34,644 nucleotides of DNA. Origin: Saccharospirillum sp. (GTDB taxonomy: Bacteria; Pseudomonadota; Gammaproteobacteria; Pseudomonadales; Natronospirillaceae). Shown here in pieces: positions 23,346 to 32,934 of the stretch (its first letter is position 1; each line of letters begins with the position of its first letter). Location of the stretch: positions 1-34,644 of the forward strand of contig JAIUML010000036.1 in the NCBI GenBank assembly GCA_022565595.1. The letters are read 5' to 3'. A program made the position numbers and the translations under genes. The notes under the pieces were generated by a model. The model saw only the letters and a list, made by a program, of their open reading frames with translations, searched no databases and had not been told where the DNA came from.

Positions 23346-26174
23346 GTGACCCTACCTCCCTTATTGGAGCGCGACGCTCAAACCATTACCGATCTGCCGA
23401 GCTGGGATTCTCTGGCCGAAGTTGATCAGGGGCGATTACTGAAAGCGGCCTTGTGCAGCCCCTGGTTGGCGGAGTGGTTGCAACAGCAAGAGGACTGGTC
23501 GGCAATCACCAGGGCCGTTGAGGCTACTGATCACGATTTCGAGTCCACTCTGGCTGAGTCGGCAGCGCAATGGCGACCTGGACAGGATGAAGAAGTTATG
23601 GCCGATTTACGTCGCTGGCGCAACTTTGAAATCGCTCGCCTGATCATTCGTGATGCCAACCACTTGGCTACCGTCCAGCAGACATCCCGCACGGTATCGG
23701 ACCTGGCTGATACGGCCATTCGCCAGGCACTGGACTATGCGCACCGGGCATGTGTCGGCAAATGGGGCGAGCCGTCCGACGGCAAATTCGGACAGCAGTC
23801 ACAGCAACTGGTGGTGATTGCCATGGGCAAGCACGGTGCGCGCGAGTTGAACCTGTCCTCCGATATTGATCTGATTTTTGCCTTTCCCAGTGCGGGAGAG
23901 ACCACAAAGGGTCGCAGTCATGAGGAATTTTTCACCCAGGTCGGCCGAACGCTGATCAGGTTGCTCGACACACGCACGGCTGACGGCTTTGTGTTTCGGG
24001 TCGACATGAGGTTGCGGCCCTGGGGCCAGAGTGGCGCACTGGTGAGCAATTTTTCGGCCATGCATCACTATTACACCCATCAGGGCCGAGAATGGGAGCG
24101 TTTTGCCATGGTCAAGGCCCGGGCAGTGACAGGAGCAAAGGCGGCTCGCCGCGCGCTTGAAGGCGACCTGCGCCACTTCGTTTATCGCCGCTACGTTGAC
24201 TTTCATGCTCTGGGTGCCTTGAGACGCATGAAGAGCATGATTCAGAAGGAAGTTCGACGCCAGCAGTTGGAAAACAATATCAAGTTGGGTCAGGGCGGTA
24301 TTCGGGAAGTAGAGTTCATTACCCAGGCCTTTCAATTGATCCGAGGTGGGCAGGATTTTGCTCTCCAGGAGCGCGGCACCTGGCCGGTGCTGACGATTCT
24401 GCGCGATCAGGACTACCTGCCCGCAGCGGTGGTGACAGAACTGGACGAGGCCTATTGTTTTTTGCGCGACCTCGAACATCGCATTCAGGCACTGCGTGAC
24501 GAGCAAACCCAGCGCTTGCCGGGCGACGATGTCGATCTTGCTCGCCTGGCCTGGTCCATGGCTTGTGATGACAGTGACCACTTGCTTATGCAACTGAAGC
24601 ACCATCGGGAGCGTGTGCATTACCACTTCAGCCAGGTTATTGCCGAGGAAGGAGAGGATGGCCAGGGTGTGGATGAAGGCCTGGCAGCATTCTGGTTCAG
24701 GCCGGAACAGCGGCCAGATTTATTACCCGAGTCTGCTGCCGAAGCCATACAGGCCTTCGCACAGGACCCTGCTGTGCAGCGCCTGAGTGGCCAGGCCCGC
24801 GACAATCTGGATCGGTTCATGCCCATGCTGTTGACTGAACTTGCCAGAATCAACCGGTTGGAGACCGGTTTTGACAGCATCCGTCCCATTCTGGAGAGCA
24901 TTGTAAGGCGATCAGTCTATTTTGTGTTGCTGGCTGAGAACCCGGGTGCATTGCGGCAGTTGTGTCGCCTGGCCCCGGTCTGCCCCTGGATTGCTGATGC
25001 TTTGTTGCAAAAGCCCTATTTGCTGGATGAGCTGACCGATCCGGACAGCCTTTACCGTCTACCGAACAAGGCAGAGCTGGTTGATGAACTGCATCAGGCG
25101 CTGGTGCGTGTGCCGGAGGACGATCTGGAGCAGCAGATGGAAGTGTTGCGCCACTTTCGCCATGGCCGGGTGCTAAGGGCGGCCGCTTGTGAAGTGACCG
25201 AAACCTTGCCACTGATGAAAATTTCAGATTACCTGGCCTGGGTTGGTGAAGTGGTAGTGGATCAGGCTCTGGCGCTGGTCTGGCAGCAGATGGTGGCCAA
25301 ACACGGCCGACCCAGCCGGGAGGACGGAGAATGGTGTGAACTCGACTTCGGTGTGGTTGCCTATGGCAAAATGGGCGGGCTGGAGTTGTCCTACGAATCA
25401 GACCTCGACCTCGTCTTCCTGCACAAGGCCGCCCCCCAGGGTGAAACCGAAGGGCCGAAGGTCATCGACAATGTGGTGTTCATGGCGCGGCTCGGCCAGA
25501 AGCTGATTCATATGCTCAGCACACGCACGCCCTCCGGCATGTTGTACGAAGTGGATACTCGTCTGAGGCCTTCCGGTAACTCCGGTTTGTTGGTCAGTTC
25601 GCTCAACGCCTTTGCCAAATACCAGCAGAAGGATGCCTGGACCTGGGAGCATCAGGCACTGGTGAGAGCGCGCTTCATCGCCGGTGATCCAGAGGTGAAG
25701 CAAGCCTTCGAGGCGATGAGGTCGGAGATCCTGTGCCGAGAGCGAGACCCGCAAAGGCTGCGCCAGGAGGTGCTGGAAATGCGCCAGAAGATGCGCGACA
25801 ACCTGTCCAGTAAAGGTACCAATCCAGACGGTGAACCCCTATTTGATATCAAGCAGGATCCAGGTGGTATCGTCGATGTCGAATTTATGGTGCAATACGG
25901 CATTCTGACAGGGGCACATCGTTACCCAGAGCTGACTCGGTGGTCTGACAACATCCGTTGTCTGAATGCCCTGCAGCAGGCTGGTTGGCTAACACAGGCA
26001 CAAACTGAACAATTGCTCGATGCCTATCTGGATTTACGTCAACATGTGCATCAGCAGACGCTGGCGCTGAACAGTGTCAAGCTGTCTGGTGAAGCCCAGT
26101 TGGCGCCTTTGGCAGCGACACGAGAGGCCGTTCAACAGTGTTGGCAAAGCTTGTTGGCAAACCCTGCTCAGTAG
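23346..26174 (+). CDS. glnE: bifunctional glutamine synthetase adenylyltransferase/adenylyl-removing enzyme
   Basis: 942 residues from the GTG start. GlnE attaches AMP to, and phosphorolytically removes it from, a tyrosine of glutamine synthetase in response to PII signals. Two homologous nucleotidyltransferase domains are visible. The N-terminal de-adenylylating one is near residue 160 (MGKHGARELNLSSDIDLIFAF). The C-terminal adenylylating one is near 672 (YGKMGGLELSYESDLDLVFLH). Each carries the Gx(D)xD metal motif, with RLRPWGQSG and RLRPSGNSG following. Length is full for the family. GTG at 23346 is preferred because GGAG sits 6 bases upstream; ATG at 23334 lacks a site at normal spacing. 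glnE next to ilvE is also the Pseudomonas order. Confidence 0.95.
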   Translation: MTLPPLLERDAQTITDLPSWDSLAEVDQGRLLKAALCSPWLAEWLQQQEDWSAITRAVEATDHDFESTLAESAAQWRPGQDEEVMADLRRWRNFEIARLIIRDANHLATVQQTSRTVSDLADTAIRQALDYAHRACVGKWGEPSDGKFGQQSQQLVVIAMGKHGARELNLSSDIDLIFAFPSAGETTKGRSHEEFFTQVGRTLIRLLDTRTADGFVFRVDMRLRPWGQSGALVSNFSAMHHYYTHQGREWERFAMVKARAVTGAKAARRALEGDLRHFVYRRYVDFHALGALRRMKSMIQKEVRRQQLENNIKLGQGGIREVEFITQAFQLIRGGQDFALQERGTWPVLTILRDQDYLPAAVVTELDEAYCFLRDLEHRIQALRDEQTQRLPGDDVDLARLAWSMACDDSDHLLMQLKHHRERVHYHFSQVIAEEGEDGQGVDEGLAAFWFRPEQRPDLLPESAAEAIQAFAQDPAVQRLSGQARDNLDRFMPMLLTELARINRLETGFDSIRPILESIVRRSVYFVLLAENPGALRQLCRLAPVCPWIADALLQKPYLLDELTDPDSLYRLPNKAELVDELHQALVRVPEDDLEQQMEVLRHFRHGRVLRAAACEVTETLPLMKISDYLAWVGEVVVDQALALVWQQMVAKHGRPSREDGEWCELDFGVVAYGKMGGLELSYESDLDLVFLHKAAPQGETEGPKVIDNVVFMARLGQKLIHMLSTRTPSGMLYEVDTRLRPSGNSGLLVSSLNAFAKYQQKDAWTWEHQALVRARFIAGDPEVKQAFEAMRSEILCRERDPQRLRQEVLEMRQKMRDNLSSKGTNPDGEPLFDIKQDPGGIVDVEFMVQYGILTGAHRYPELTRWSDNIRCLNALQQAGWLTQAQTEQLLDAYLDLRQHVHQQTLALNSVKLSGEAQLAPLAATREAVQQCWQSLLANPAQ

Positions 26175-26250
26175 TAACCAATGACCAAAACAATCCGAGC
26201 CCATCCAGACCCCGCACGGCTGTTTGGGCCATGACCAGTGAGATACAGAG

Positions 26251-27249
26251 ATGGCTGCATTTGGTACTGTTTTTATGCCGGAAATGGCTCTGGCGCGTTT
26301 TGACAACAATGAGTGGAGCGCCACCGAGGTGGTGACCTCCAGCGAGTTGACCTTGCATCCCGGTGCCCATGTATTCCATTACGCCAGTACCTGCTTTGAA
26401 GGCCTCAAGGCATTTCGTCATGCCGATGGCTCTATCAATATCTTCCGTATCGATGCCAATGTTGAGCGTATGGCACAGAGCAGCACATTGCTGCATTTGC
26501 CAGCCATCGATAAGGTGCAACTGAAGCAGATGATTATCGACATCGTTGCCCGCTTCGCGGATCAGGTACCCGAAGCGCCGGGTTCGATGTATATCCGTCC
26601 TACTCATATCGGTACCGAGCCGGCCATTGGCAAGGCAGCCGCGCCTACCATCAGTTCCTTGTTGTATGTATTGCTGTCGCCAGTTGGTGACTACTTCACT
26701 GGTGGTGTCAGTGGCCTTACCCTCCTGCTGGAAGAGAACGGCGCGCGTTGTGCGGCCCATATGGGTATGGTCAAAAGTGGCGGGAACTACGCCAGCGCCC
26801 TCGGCCCGATTCTGGCCGCGAAAGAGGCTCACAACGCCGATCAGGTGCTTTTTTGCCCGGGTGGCGACGTTCAGGAAACCGGTGCGGCCAACTTCATCTT
26901 GATTGACGGCAAGGAGCTCATCACCAAGGCGCTGGATCGGTCTTTCCTGCATGGAATAACCCGGGATTCACTGCTTACCATTGCGCGTGACATGGGCATG
27001 ACCGTTTCCGAGCGTGACCTGACCGTTGCCGAATTGCTGGAGCGTTCCGCCAAACCCGGCACAGAAGCGGCACTGTCTGGCACAGCAGCCGTGTTGACTC
27101 CGGTGGGTACTCTGGTGCACAAAGGTGAGCGGTATCAGGTGGGTTCAGGCGAACCGGGTGAAACAACGATGAAGCTGCGCAAGGCATTGAACCAGATTCA
27201 ATGGGGCGAAGCCGCTGATCCCCATGGCTGGCTGACAAAGGTTCGTTGA
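26251..27249 (+). CDS. ilvE: branched-chain amino-acid aminotransferase
   Basis: 332 residues, fold type IV PLP enzyme catalysing the last step of leucine, isoleucine and valine synthesis, or the first step of their breakdown. The PLP lysine is Lys175 in VKSGGNYASAL. The substrate and cofactor regions are FHYASTCFEGLKAFR (about 42-56), SMYIRPTHIGTE, CPGGDVQETGAANFILI and LSGTAAVLTPVG. Length and motifs place it with the longer, eukaryote-like BCAT group rather than E. coli IlvE. It is followed within 10 bases by repeat element X and a short T-rich terminator-like site. Confidence 0.94.
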   Translation: MAAFGTVFMPEMALARFDNNEWSATEVVTSSELTLHPGAHVFHYASTCFEGLKAFRHADGSINIFRIDANVERMAQSSTLLHLPAIDKVQLKQMIIDIVARFADQVPEAPGSMYIRPTHIGTEPAIGKAAAPTISSLLYVLLSPVGDYFTGGVSGLTLLLEENGARCAAHMGMVKSGGNYASALGPILAAKEAHNADQVLFCPGGDVQETGAANFILIDGKELITKALDRSFLHGITRDSLLTIARDMGMTVSERDLTVAELLERSAKPGTEAALSGTAAVLTPVGTLVHKGERYQVGSGEPGETTMKLRKALNQIQWGEAADPHGWLTKVR

Positions 27250-27258
27250 TGACAGCTC

Positions 27259-27306
27259 GGGTCGGCTGCCGCCGACAGCGTCGATGATGATATCGACGCT
27301 CCAGTG
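27259..27306 (+). repeat. repeat element X, copy 2
   Basis: Hairpin 1 GTCGGC-tgcc-GCCGAC (27261-27276), a 2-base link, hairpin 2 CGTCGATGATGATATCGACG (27279-27298) and the tail CTCCAGTG. It begins 10 bases after the ilvE stop codon, in ilvE sense orientation, and runs into a T-tract. Close to identical to copy 1 (495-542). Confidence 0.85.
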
Positions 27307-27321
27307 GCAGTCACTTTTTTT
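27303..27321 (+). terminator. possible ilvE terminator built on element X
   Basis: The end of element X (AGTG, 27303-27306) can pair with CACT (27312-27315), which is followed by a run of seven T (27315-27321). The stem is short, but the preceding two strong hairpins plus the T-tract may terminate ilvE transcription before the convergent yhbY. Confidence 0.4.
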
Positions 27322-27342
27322 ACCAAATCCCTACTTTTGCCA

Positions 27343-27654
27343 TCATTGTTTGAATCGAACAAGGTTCGACAATTTTGGGTTGGGCGTTTTAACGCGTCGC
27401 AGAATCAAGGCGACACGACCGATTGACTGCACCAGGGTGGCCCCGGTTTGAGCACAAACGGCGGCTATGGCCGCACTTTTTGCGTCACGGTCAGCAATAT
27501 TTACCTTAATTTTAATCAGCTCGTGATCGTTCAAAGCGCGCTCAATTTCGGCCAGAACGTTCTCTGTCAGGCCTTTATCGGCGATGATGACCAGGGGATT
27601 CAACTCGTGTCCGATGGCACGATAGTGTTTTTTCTGGTCCGGACTCAGTGGCAT
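27343..27654 (-). CDS. yhbY: ribosome-assembly RNA-binding protein YhbY (CRM domain)
   Basis: 103 residues, a single CRM (KH-like) RNA-binding domain. LNPLVIIADKGLTENVLAEIERALNDHELIKIKV contains the conserved glycine-containing loop, and GATLVQSIGRVALILRR is the C-terminal half. YhbY associates with pre-50S ribosomal subunits. It is divergent from rlmE, another 50S maturation gene, as in E. coli and Pseudomonas. Confidence 0.94.
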   Translation of the reverse strand: MPLSPDQKKHYRAIGHELNPLVIIADKGLTENVLAEIERALNDHELIKIKVNIADRDAKSAAIAAVCAQTGATLVQSIGRVALILRRVKTPNPKLSNLVRFKQ

Positions 27655-27743
27655 AATAGGTGGTTCCCATCAGTGGTGGCTTGCAAAGCGCCCTATTGTA
27701 CTTTAGAACTCCCTCCGCAGACACAGACTTCCGAGGTAAAAGG

Positions 27744-28364
27744 GTGGCCCGATCGAAAAGCAGCCATAACTGGTTGCGCGAACATTTTGACGACCCCTAT
27801 GTGCTGAAAGCCCAGCAGGACGGGCTTCGTAGCCGTGCCAGCTACAAGTTGATCGAGTTGATTGAGAAAGACAATTTGATCCGAACCGGTATGACTGTGG
27901 TAGATCTAGGGTCGGCTCCTGGCGGTTGGTCACAGGTTGCTGCCAAGGCTGTTGGTGATCAGGGTAAGGTGTTTGCCAGCGACATCCTCGCTATGGACCC
28001 CGTTCCTGGCGTAGAATTCGTGCAGGGAGACTTCACTGAAGAGCGTGTCTTTGAGACGTTAATGACGCTGATTGGTGACCGACCGGTGGATGTTGTAATT
28101 TCCGATATGGCCCCAAACATGAGTGGGGTGGCGGCAGTGGACCAGCCAGCGGCAATGTATCTGGTTGAGCTGGCGTTCGATATGGCGACAACGATCTTGA
28201 AGCCAAACGGCGCTTTTGTCGCCAAGGTATTTCACGGCGAAGGTTTCGACGAATACGTCAAGACTGTACGCCAACAGTTCAACCGCGTGGTGATGCGCAA
28301 ACCCAAGTCATCGCGCGCGCGCTCCCGAGAAACCTACATGGTGGCTTTGGGGTATCGCGCTTAA
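27744..28364 (+). CDS. rlmE: 23S rRNA (uridine-2'-O-)-methyltransferase
   Basis: 206 residues (RlmE/FtsJ/RrmJ). It methylates the 2'-OH of U2552 in the 23S rRNA A-loop during late 50S assembly. The SAM motif is [13 protein letters not shown]. The K-D-K-E catalytic set is visible as Lys in RASYKLIEL, Asp in [10 protein letters not shown], Lys in VAKVFHGEG and Glu in SRETYMV. The start is GTG at 27744, with GAGG seven bases upstream; this matches the family N-terminus ([17 protein letters not shown]). An upstream in-frame GTG at 27660 would add 28 atypical residues. It is followed by ftsH after 44 bases, the usual order. Confidence 0.95.
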   Translation: MARSKSSHNWLREHFDDPYVLKAQQDGLRSRASYKLIELIEKDNLIRTGMTVVDLGSAPGGWSQVAAKAVGDQGKVFASDILAMDPVPGVEFVQGDFTEERVFETLMTLIGDRPVDVVISDMAPNMSGVAAVDQPAAMYLVELAFDMATTILKPNGAFVAKVFHGEGFDEYVKTVRQQFNRVVMRKPKSSRARSRETYMVALGYRA

Positions 28365-28408
28365 GCGAAACGCAGCGACGCTGCCAACGAAGGTGTAAGT
28401 GAACCCAT

Positions 28409-30373
28409 ATGGCTAAAAATCTCGTTCTCTGGCTGATTATCGCAGCAGTATTGCTGGCGGTATTCAATAACTTCGACGTAGCGCCGACAGCTCAGGAAAT
28501 GAGCTACTCCCGTTTTGTCCAGCAGGTACAACAGGACCAGGTACGGTCCGTGACCTACCAGGGGCTGACAATCAAGGGGGAGCGTCGCGATGGCACGCGT
28601 TTCGAAACAGTCAGACCACCCTATGTGGACGACTCCGACCTCATCGATCAGATGATTCGTCATAATGTCGACGTGGTATCCAGACAGCCCGAACAGCAAA
28701 GCATCTGGACGCAATTGTTGGTCGCGGCCTTCCCGATTCTGATTATTCTCGCCGTATTCATGTTCTTCATGAGACAAATGCAGGGCGGGGCCGGTGGCGG
28801 CAAGGGCCCGATGAGCTTTGGCAAAAGCAAAGCCAAAATGCTCAGCGAGGACCAGATCAAGACAACCTTCGCCGATGTTGCCGGCGTGGAAGAAGCGAAA
28901 GAAGACGTGCAAGAACTGGTCGAATTCCTTCGTGATCCCGGCAAATATCAGCGCCTGGGTGGCCGGATCCCTCGTGGTGTCCTGATGGTGGGCTCGCCCG
29001 GTACGGGTAAAACCCTGCTGGCCAAGGCGATTGCTGGTGAAGCCAAGGTGCCTTTCTTCTCGATTTCTGGTTCAGATTTCGTGGAAATGTTTGTCGGTGT
29101 TGGTGCGTCTCGCGTCCGTGACATGTTTGATCAGGCCAAAAAGCAGGCACCCTGCATCATCTTTATTGACGAAATTGATGCCGTCGGTCGTTCGCGTGGC
29201 GTTGGCATAGGCGGCGGTAACGACGAACGCGAACAGACTCTGAACCAGTTGCTGGTTGAGATGGATGGCTTCGAAGTCAATGATGGCATCATCGTGATTG
29301 CGGCCACCAACAGACCAGACGTGCTCGACCCTGCCTTGCTGCGTCCGGGCCGTTTCGACCGTCAGGTCGTGGTTGCCTTGCCAGACGTCCGTGGTCGTGA
29401 GCAAATATTGAAAGTGCACATGCGCAAGGTCCCGATTGGTGATGATGTCGATGCGTCCATCATTGCGCGCGGCACGCCAGGGTTCTCCGGTGCGGATCTC
29501 GCCAACCTGGTGAACGAGGCGGCATTATTTTCAGCGCGGTTGAACAAGCGTCTGGTATCGATGGAAGAGTTTGATCGGGCGAAAGACAAGATCATGATGG
29601 GCGCCGAGCGCAAATCCATGGTCATGTCCGAGAAAGAAAAGATCAATACCGCCTATCACGAATCCGGTCACGCCATTATCGGCCGGCTGGTGCCCGAGCA
29701 TGACCCGGTCTACAAGGTCAGCATCATACCCCGAGGCCGCGCTCTTGGCGTGACCATGTATCTGCCAGAAGAAGATCGCTACTCCATCAGCAAGCGTCAA
29801 TTGGAGAGCCAGATCTGCAGTCTCTACGGTGGCCGTATTGCTGAGGAGATGACCAACGGCAAGGATGGTGTGACAACCGGGGCTTCAAACGATATCGAGC
29901 GGGCGACTCAATTGGCGCGAAATATGGTGACCAAGTGGGGCTTGAGTGAGCTGGGTGCCCAGCAGTTTGAAGAAGAGCAGCAGGGCTATTTGGGCAGCCA
30001 ATCCAAGTCTCATTCCATGTCGGGTGAAACCGCCAAGGCGGTGGACAACGAGGTCAAGAAAATTCTCGACCGCTGTTATGAAACGGCTTTTGAGCTGCTC
30101 GAAGCCAACCGCGACAAGCTGGAAGCCATGAAAGATGCCTTGATGGAATATGAAACCATTGATGCAAGCCAGATTGAAGACATCATGAATGGCAGGAAGC
30201 CTAAACCGCCAGCGGGCTGGAACGATCCTGACTCCAAAGGTGGTGATTCCGAAACCAAGGGTGACAACCCCGAAGCCAAGGCCCCAGAAGAAGAAGGGGA
30301 AGATGGCGAGAAAGCGCAAAGAAAGCCAACGGACGAAGACTCCGAGTTGGGCCGCGACGGCCAGACTGAGTAA
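28409..30373 (+). CDS. ftsH: ATP-dependent zinc metalloprotease FtsH
   Basis: 654 residues, the membrane-anchored AAA+ protease that degrades LpxC, sigma-32 and damaged membrane proteins in E. coli. Two membrane helices (about 3-20 and 101-121) flank a periplasmic segment. The AAA domain has Walker A GSPGTGKT (195-202), Walker B IIFIDE (250-255) and the second region of homology [16 protein letters not shown] (300-315). The zinc site is HESGH (417-421). The last about 50 residues are strongly acidic and probably disordered. A clear terminator follows at 30394, before folP. Confidence 0.97.
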   Translation: MAKNLVLWLIIAAVLLAVFNNFDVAPTAQEMSYSRFVQQVQQDQVRSVTYQGLTIKGERRDGTRFETVRPPYVDDSDLIDQMIRHNVDVVSRQPEQQSIWTQLLVAAFPILIILAVFMFFMRQMQGGAGGGKGPMSFGKSKAKMLSEDQIKTTFADVAGVEEAKEDVQELVEFLRDPGKYQRLGGRIPRGVLMVGSPGTGKTLLAKAIAGEAKVPFFSISGSDFVEMFVGVGASRVRDMFDQAKKQAPCIIFIDEIDAVGRSRGVGIGGGNDEREQTLNQLLVEMDGFEVNDGIIVIAATNRPDVLDPALLRPGRFDRQVVVALPDVRGREQILKVHMRKVPIGDDVDASIIARGTPGFSGADLANLVNEAALFSARLNKRLVSMEEFDRAKDKIMMGAERKSMVMSEKEKINTAYHESGHAIIGRLVPEHDPVYKVSIIPRGRALGVTMYLPEEDRYSISKRQLESQICSLYGGRIAEEMTNGKDGVTTGASNDIERATQLARNMVTKWGLSELGAQQFEEEQQGYLGSQSKSHSMSGETAKAVDNEVKKILDRCYETAFELLEANRDKLEAMKDALMEYETIDASQIEDIMNGRKPKPPAGWNDPDSKGGDSETKGDNPEAKAPEEEGEDGEKAQRKPTDEDSELGRDGQTE

Positions 30374-30393
30374 ATTTGCAGTAGAGTAAAAGC

Positions 30394-30418
30394 AACGGCG
30401 CTGCGGCGCCGTTTTTTT
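30394..30418 (+). terminator. rho-independent terminator after ftsH
   Basis: AACGGCGC (30394-30401), loop TGCG, GCGCCGTT (30406-30413) and a run of seven T (30412-30418). Strong intrinsic terminator for rlmE-ftsH. Some readthrough or a separate promoter must serve folP and glmM. Confidence 0.85.
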
Positions 30419-30502
30419 ATGCCCAGCACGGGCGGTATCCTGAAAATGGATAGTAGAAAAACAGCTTCAGCCAAACTCCGACCTGAAGGTAGCGACAAAC
30501 CC

Positions 30503-31330
30503 ATGTTGATATGCGGCAAACGAACCCTCGACCTGTCCGTTACCCATGTAATGGGTGTGTTGAATGTCACGCCAGACAGTTTCTCGGATGGTGGCGAATT
30601 CGCTCAATTTTCCACCGCCCTGGATCATGCTCAGGCGATGGTCGCCGCTGGGGCATCCATCATAGATGTCGGCGGAGAGAGCACCAGACCGGGCGCTGAG
30701 CCCGTCTCAGTGCAACAGGAGCTGGATCGGGTGGTCCCGATGATTGAGGCCTTGTCGAGCCGGGTGGATGCGGTTCTGTCCGTCGATACCAGTACGCCGG
30801 AAGTCATGCGCGAGGCCGCCGCCGCCGGTGCCCACCTGCTGAATGACGTGAGAGCTCTGTCTCGCCCTGGTGCACTGGATGCCGCCGTTGAGGTCGGGTT
30901 GCCCATTTGTTTGATGCACATGAAAGGCCAGCCCGGTACCATGCAGCACAACCCCGTATACGGAGATGTCGTGGCAGAGGTCAAGGAGTATCTGGCGCAA
31001 CGAATAGAAGCCTGCGAGCGAGCGGGTATGAATCGTCAACAACTTCTGATTGACCCTGGATTTGGTTTTGGCAAGACGCTGAGTCACAATCTGGCGCTGT
31101 TGCGGCGGCTGGATGAGTTTCTTGAGCTGGGGTGCCCGGTAATGTCGGGTCTGTCGCGCAAAAGCATGATTGGCGATATTCTGGCGAAACCGGTGAAGGA
31201 GCGGCTTTTTGGCAGCATCAGCACGGCCGTCATTGCCGCCATGAAAGGCGCAGCGATCGTCAGAGTGCATGACGTGGCAGAAACCGTCGACGCCATTCGA
31301 GTTGTCAACGCAGTGAAGCAGGCCACCTGA
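30503..31330 (+). CDS. folP: dihydropteroate synthase
   Basis: 275 residues from the chosen start. It condenses p-aminobenzoate with 6-hydroxymethyl-dihydropterin pyrophosphate in folate synthesis and is the sulfonamide target. The landmarks are HVMGVLNVTPDSFSDGG, DVGGESTRPGAEPV, SVDTSTPEVMREA, LLIDPGFGFGKTLSHN and GLSRKSMIGD. The start is uncertain. ATG at 30503 gives a family-like N-terminus (MLICGKRTLDL) with GAAGG 13 bases upstream. ATG at 30446 would add 19 residues. ATG at 30419 lies immediately after the ftsH terminator T-tract and is unlikely. The neighbour glmM follows after 27 bases. Confidence 0.94.
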   Translation: MLICGKRTLDLSVTHVMGVLNVTPDSFSDGGEFAQFSTALDHAQAMVAAGASIIDVGGESTRPGAEPVSVQQELDRVVPMIEALSSRVDAVLSVDTSTPEVMREAAAAGAHLLNDVRALSRPGALDAAVEVGLPICLMHMKGQPGTMQHNPVYGDVVAEVKEYLAQRIEACERAGMNRQQLLIDPGFGFGKTLSHNLALLRRLDEFLELGCPVMSGLSRKSMIGDILAKPVKERLFGSISTAVIAAMKGAAIVRVHDVAETVDAIRVVNAVKQAT

Positions 31331-31357
31331 GGTGGCGTACAGAACGGAGAAGCGTAA

Positions 31358-32704
31358 GTGACTAAGGAAAAACAGTATTTTGGTACGGATGGTATCAGAG
31401 GATTCGTCGGCGAAGGCGTGATCAACCCGGAATTTGTACTGAAGTTGGGTTGGGCTGCCGGACGCTTCTTCGCCTCCGAAGGGCGGGGCAAAATCCTGAT
31501 TGGCAAGGATACCCGAATTTCGGGGTATATGTTCGAGGCAGTTCTGGAGGCAGGTCTGTCCGCGGCCGGCTGCGATTGCCTATTGGTGGGCCCCATGCCG
31601 ACTCCCGCTATTGCTTATCTGACACGGGCTTTTCATGCCGATGCGGGCATCGTGATATCGGCCTCCCACAACCCCTATTTTGATAATGGCATCAAGTTCT
31701 TTTCCAGCGAAGGCACCAAATTGCCGGATGCCATAGAGTTGGCCATAGAAGCGGAACTGGCAAAACCCATTCGCACTGTCAGCAGTGATGAGTTGGGCAA
31801 GGCCTGGCGAATAAGCGATGCGGGAGGGCGTTATGTCGAATTCTGCAAAAGTACAGCAGGCTATGCCGATCTGGAAGGCTTGCACATCGTAGTGGATTGC
31901 GCCAACGGTGCCACATACGACGTGGCGCCCAAGGTCTTCCGTGAGCTTGGAGCCGAGGTTACGACCATCGGTGTTACGCCAGACGGCTTGAACATCAATG
32001 AGAATGTTGGTTCAACCCATCCCTCCGCTTTGCAAAAAGCGGTGCTGGATCATGAAGCCGACCTCGGTATTGCCTTTGATGGTGATGGCGACCGGCTGCT
32101 GATGGTTGATTCTGCCGGTGAACTGGTTGATGGCGACGAGTTGCTTTACATCCTGGCCATGTATCTGCATCGCAAAGGGCGTCTGGGTGGTGGTGTGGTC
32201 GGTACCCTGATGACCAATCTCGGGCTCGAAAATGCGCTCAAAAAAGAGGGTATCGCTCTGGTCAGGGCCAAGGTTGGTGATCGCTACGTGCTCGAGCAAT
32301 TGCAGCAGCATCAGTGGGTATTGGGTGGCGAAAATTCAGGCCACATTGTTTGTCAGTACGTCACGACCACGGGCGATGGCATTGTCTCGGCACTGCAGGT
32401 GCTGTTGGCGCTCAAGGACGCCGACCAGACGCTCCAGGAAGCCAAGTCAGGCATGCGTAAATATCCGCAAGTGATGATTAACGTACGGCTGGCGAAAAAA
32501 CAGAATCTGACCGCTCTACCTGAAGTGGCTGAGGCGGTTGCCCAGGCGGAAGCCATCCTGGGTGAGAAAGGCCGGGTGTTGCTGAGGCCTTCAGGCACCG
32601 AGCCGGTGGTGCGTGTCATGGTTGAGGGTGAGGACATCACCCTGGTGAAGCGTACCTGTCAGGAATTGGCAAAGGCAGTCGAAGCAGCGGTAGAGACAGC
32701 CTGA
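31358..32704 (+). CDS. glmM: phosphoglucosamine mutase
   Basis: 448 residues. It interconverts glucosamine-6-phosphate and glucosamine-1-phosphate for UDP-GlcNAc, hence for peptidoglycan and LPS. The N-terminus is [15 protein letters not shown]. The phosphorylated serine is Ser103 in [15 protein letters not shown], the metal loop DGDGDR is near 241-246, the sugar-binding loop GGENSGH near 325 and the phosphate loop [11 protein letters not shown] near 410. The start is GTG, with GGAG eight bases upstream. It is followed within 22 bases by repeat element X. Confidence 0.96.
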   Translation: MTKEKQYFGTDGIRGFVGEGVINPEFVLKLGWAAGRFFASEGRGKILIGKDTRISGYMFEAVLEAGLSAAGCDCLLVGPMPTPAIAYLTRAFHADAGIVISASHNPYFDNGIKFFSSEGTKLPDAIELAIEAELAKPIRTVSSDELGKAWRISDAGGRYVEFCKSTAGYADLEGLHIVVDCANGATYDVAPKVFRELGAEVTTIGVTPDGLNINENVGSTHPSALQKAVLDHEADLGIAFDGDGDRLLMVDSAGELVDGDELLYILAMYLHRKGRLGGGVVGTLMTNLGLENALKKEGIALVRAKVGDRYVLEQLQQHQWVLGGENSGHIVCQYVTTTGDGIVSALQVLLALKDADQTLQEAKSGMRKYPQVMINVRLAKKQNLTALPEVAEAVAQAEAILGEKGRVLLRPSGTEPVVRVMVEGEDITLVKRTCQELAKAVEAAVETA

Positions 32705-32725
32705 ATAGCAAGTTCGTTTGAATCA

Positions 32726-32770
32726 GGTTGACTGACGTCAACCACGTCGATGATGATATCGACGCTCCAA
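32726..32770 (+). repeat. repeat element X, copy 3 (compensatory stem changes)
   Basis: Hairpin 1 GGTTGAC-tgac-GTCAACC (32726-32743), a 1-base link and hairpin 2 CGTCGATGATGATATCGACG (32745-32764), then CTCCAA. Hairpin 2 is identical to copy 2. Hairpin 1 differs in primary sequence, but two stem pairs changed on both sides (C-G to T-A and G-C to A-T), so pairing is kept. It begins 22 bases after the glmM stop, in sense orientation. Confidence 0.8.
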
Positions 32771-32793
32771 TAGGGGTGTAAGCATCACGAACG

Positions 32794-32831
32794 GTCGATT
32801 TGCAATAGACTCAGCGGGCGAAAAGTCCGCT
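32794..32831 (+). repeat. repeat module Y, copy 2
   Basis: GTCGATTTGCAATAGAC (32794-32810), three bases, then GCGGGC-gaaaa-GTCCGC and T (32814-32831). This matches the minus-strand reading of copy 1 (592-556) in both hairpins, with one change in the first and a different loop in the second. Here it follows element X by 23 bases. Confidence 0.7.
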
Positions 32832-32879
32832 TGATTGCATTAAGCGTTTGTTTCTCAACAAAGTTTTTTGAAATCCGGC

Positions 32880-32908
32880 TTGCCGGGTAGGGGGAAAGGC
32901 AGTAAACT
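32880..32908 (+). promoter_or_regulatory. candidate tpiA promoter
   Basis: TTGCCG (32880-32885), a 17-base spacer and TAAACT (32903-32908) lie about 27 bases before the tpiA start. A near-perfect ribosome-binding site (TAAGGAGGT, 32920-32928 region) follows. The -35 overlaps a small CCGG-cttg-CCGG inverted repeat. Confidence 0.55.
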
Positions 32909-32934
32909 CTGCGCCCGATTTAAGGAGGTCTGAC

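Noticed and set aside
30419-30502. folP start at ATG 30419
   Set aside because: That ATG immediately follows the T-tract of the ftsH terminator and has no ribosome-binding site; the added residues do not resemble the family.
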